Source: a virus. From it: a DNA stretch of 37,972 bases. The notes under the pieces are model-generated. The model made no database searches, was not told the origin of the DNA, and worked only from the letters and a program-made list of their open reading frames with translations. Position numbers and translations under genes: made by a program. The stretch lies in IMG/VR virus record IMGVR_UViG_3300046000_007017, positions 1 through 37,972 of that record; one strand, given 5' to 3'. Shown piece after piece: positions 36,868-37,972 of this stretch; the stretch's first letter is position 1; every line of letters starts with the position of its first letter.

Positions 36868-37154
36868 TCGCAATCAACATAGACGTTAAGAAAATCGACA
36901 AGTCCGCATTATTCATTGGCAAAAAAGGCACTTATCTAAACATGACCCTGATGGAAAACCGGGAAGGCGTGGACCAATACGGCAACGAGGGATTCATCGT
37001 CCAGGATATAGGGATGGCACGGCGGCAGGCTGGCGAGCGCGGGGCCATCCTCGGGAACTGGAAGACGGTTAAGCCAGCGCAGGCGCAGGTGCAGGCAAAG
37101 GTGCAGGCTACGCAGGCGCAGGCGGATGATGACCTTGACGATATTCCGTTTTGA
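36864..37154 (+). CDS. Small single-strand DNA-binding-like protein
   Basis: 96 residues. A beta-rich N-terminal part (MIAINIDVKKIDKSALFIGKK, then TYLNMTLMENREGVDQYGNEG) is followed by a flexible Ala/Gln linker (about 75-87) and an acidic tip DDDLDDIPF. The last residues copy the hydrophobic-acidic tail by which bacterial SSB recruits partner proteins. The core is shorter than a standard OB fold, so this is a minimal SSB-like protein. It overlaps the DnaA-like gene by ATGA. Confidence 0.72.
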   Translation: MIAINIDVKKIDKSALFIGKKGTYLNMTLMENREGVDQYGNEGFIVQDIGMARRQAGERGAILGNWKTVKPAQAQVQAKVQATQAQADDDLDDIPF

Positions 37155-37156
37155 TT

Positions 37157-37801
37157 ATGGCCACGCTCCCAAAATACTGCGACACGCCGGAGAAGGTGGA
37201 AGAGTGGAAAGCAAAGCAGGCAGCCTATTGGAAAGCTCGCAACCAAACCCCAGAACGCAAAGCCTACGCCAAAGCCTACCGGCAAACCCCACAAGCAAAA
37301 GTCGCCGAAAAAATTCGCCAGCAAAGTCTGGAATATAAAGCGTATCATAAAGAACGGAAGCAAAAATTAAATTACAAAATTCAAGCTCAAGCCGCCAACA
37401 AAGTTCGCAATCAAACTTTAGAACGCAAAGATTACCAAAAAGCTTATAAGCAAACCCCACAAGCGAAAGCTCGAATCAAAGCCTATCAGCAAACCCCGGA
37501 ACGCAAAGCCATCCAAAAAGCCTATCAGCAAGCCCCACGAGCCAAAGTCGCCCGAAAAGCCTACAACCAAACCCCAGAACGCAAAGCCTACGCCAAAGCC
37601 TACCGGCAAACCCCACAAGCGAAAGTCTCAGCCAAAGCCTTGCAACAAAGCCCGAAATACAAAGCCACCGCAAAAGCCCGCTACCAAACCCTCTGCGCCG
37701 AACAATCTACCGCCGACGCATTCCGCATGATGCAAGCTGTGGCTGAAATAACCAAAGCCCTAACCAATCTCCCGAAAACCAACAACACTAAAAAGAAATG
37801 A
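37157..37801 (+). CDS. Basic 13-residue-repeat protein
   Basis: 214 residues from the ATG at 37157 (an in-frame TTG lies upstream at 37151). Residues about 28-180 are some eleven copies of a 13-residue unit close to YxQTPERKAYAKA, alternating with YRQTPQAKVxxKA. The protein is very rich in Lys, Ala, Gln and Tyr and strongly basic, with only the last 35 residues different. The repeats suggest an extended helical rod binding DNA. HNH endonucleases sometimes carry similar basic repeats, but no HNH motif is present. DNA around 37247-37300 and 37573-37627 is almost identical, showing recent expansion. Confidence 0.7.
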   Translation: MATLPKYCDTPEKVEEWKAKQAAYWKARNQTPERKAYAKAYRQTPQAKVAEKIRQQSLEYKAYHKERKQKLNYKIQAQAANKVRNQTLERKDYQKAYKQTPQAKARIKAYQQTPERKAIQKAYQQAPRAKVARKAYNQTPERKAYAKAYRQTPQAKVSAKALQQSPKYKATAKARYQTLCAEQSTADAFRMMQAVAEITKALTNLPKTNNTKKK

Positions 37802-37972
37802 AAAACGAAATCAAGACAATGACCATTAAAGAGCAAAATTCCAAAATCGTCGAACTGGCGCAGGCGATCAAAGACGGAGGCGATGCGATGCAACGCGCCG
37901 GAAATATCATGGTTGAACTCGTTGATGCTGATCCACACGTTTACGATTATATCACCAAACAATGTCCTTCGA
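37798..37972 (+). CDS. Conserved phage protein of unknown function, N-terminal part (continues at window start)
   Basis: True start ATG at 37798 overlaps the repeat-protein stop (ATGA). The first 58 residues (MKNEIKTMTIKEQNSKIVEL ... DPHVYDYITKQCPS) are cut by the window end; the frame continues at base 48 of the window. The whole protein is 197 residues. Internal ATGs at 37819 and 37870 are less likely starts because the ATGA overlap is standard for this operon. Confidence 0.75.
   Translation, partial: MKNEIKTMTIKEQNSKIVELAQAIKDGGDAMQRAGNIMVELVDADPHVYDYITKQCPS
37925..37972. repeat. Terminal direct repeat, right copy (circular join)
   Basis: Identical to 1-48. See the left copy: it shows the contig closes into a circle of 37,924 bp. 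Confidence 0.93.

Noticed and set aside
37157-37801. HNH or GIY-YIG homing endonuclease with basic repeats
   Set aside because: No HNH, GIY-YIG or LAGLIDADG motif in any part of the protein.

Overview
The window is best read as one complete, circularly permuted genome of a tailed dsDNA phage (siphovirus type). The first 48 bases are repeated exactly as the last 48 (1-48 = 37925-37972), and one reading frame runs unbroken across that join, so the unique length is 37,924 bp. Nearly every gene is on the + strand, tightly packed with ATGA or TAATG overlaps. I see no rRNA, host housekeeping gene, integrase or plasmid partition system. The host cannot be fixed from sequence alone. Many genes start after A/C-rich leaders without a Shine-Dalgarno site, and several small proteins resemble ones I associate with phages and prophages of Verrucomicrobiota, so that is my tentative host guess (inference from memory, not a search).

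Layout. 37798-467 (across the join): conserved phage protein of unknown role. 468-822: non-coding, with a G-rich 11-bp tandem repeat followed by C-rich tracts. 823-2417: AT-rich pair, a ParB/Srx-like protein and an ABC ATPase fused to a GNAT acyltransferase. 2414-4863: terminase small and large (GpA-type) subunits. 4868-5932: the only reverse-strand cassette, a 328-aa virion-like protein plus a tRNA with CAT anticodon. 6119-12533: gpW-like joining protein, lambda-type portal carrying a C-terminal type IB topoisomerase domain, capsid protease/scaffold, decoration protein and major capsid protein. 12587-18605: small membrane protein, two-domain glycosyltransferase, head-tail and tail proteins, a tail chaperone with a programmed -1 frameshift, and the tape measure. 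18607-23861: distal tail and receptor-binding proteins. 23893-24993: holin candidate, small lipoprotein, amidase, and a strong terminator.

From 25066 onward lies the early region: about 20 very small proteins, mostly unknown, with a Mom-like DNA-modification enzyme (27230-27940) and an XRE-type regulator. Then come RecT, a YqaJ-type exonuclease, a MazG-like protein, RusA, two DnaA-domain-IV-like proteins, a replication protein with candidate iterons inside its gene, a DnaC-like loader, a small SSB-like protein and a 13-residue-repeat basic protein.

How it fits together. RecT, exonuclease and RusA form a recombination module. The replication protein, loader and DnaA-like proteins look like a lambda/P22-style initiation module that borrows the host polymerase. 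Two GNAT-fold enzymes (the ABC-GNAT protein and the Mom-like protein) suggest covalent modification of phage DNA. The most unusual signals are the portal-topoisomerase IB fusion, a dispersed family of intergenic hairpins whose 7-nt loops resemble the T-arm loop of tRNA, promoters placed so close to start codons that transcripts should be leaderless, and the candidate origin inside a replication gene.
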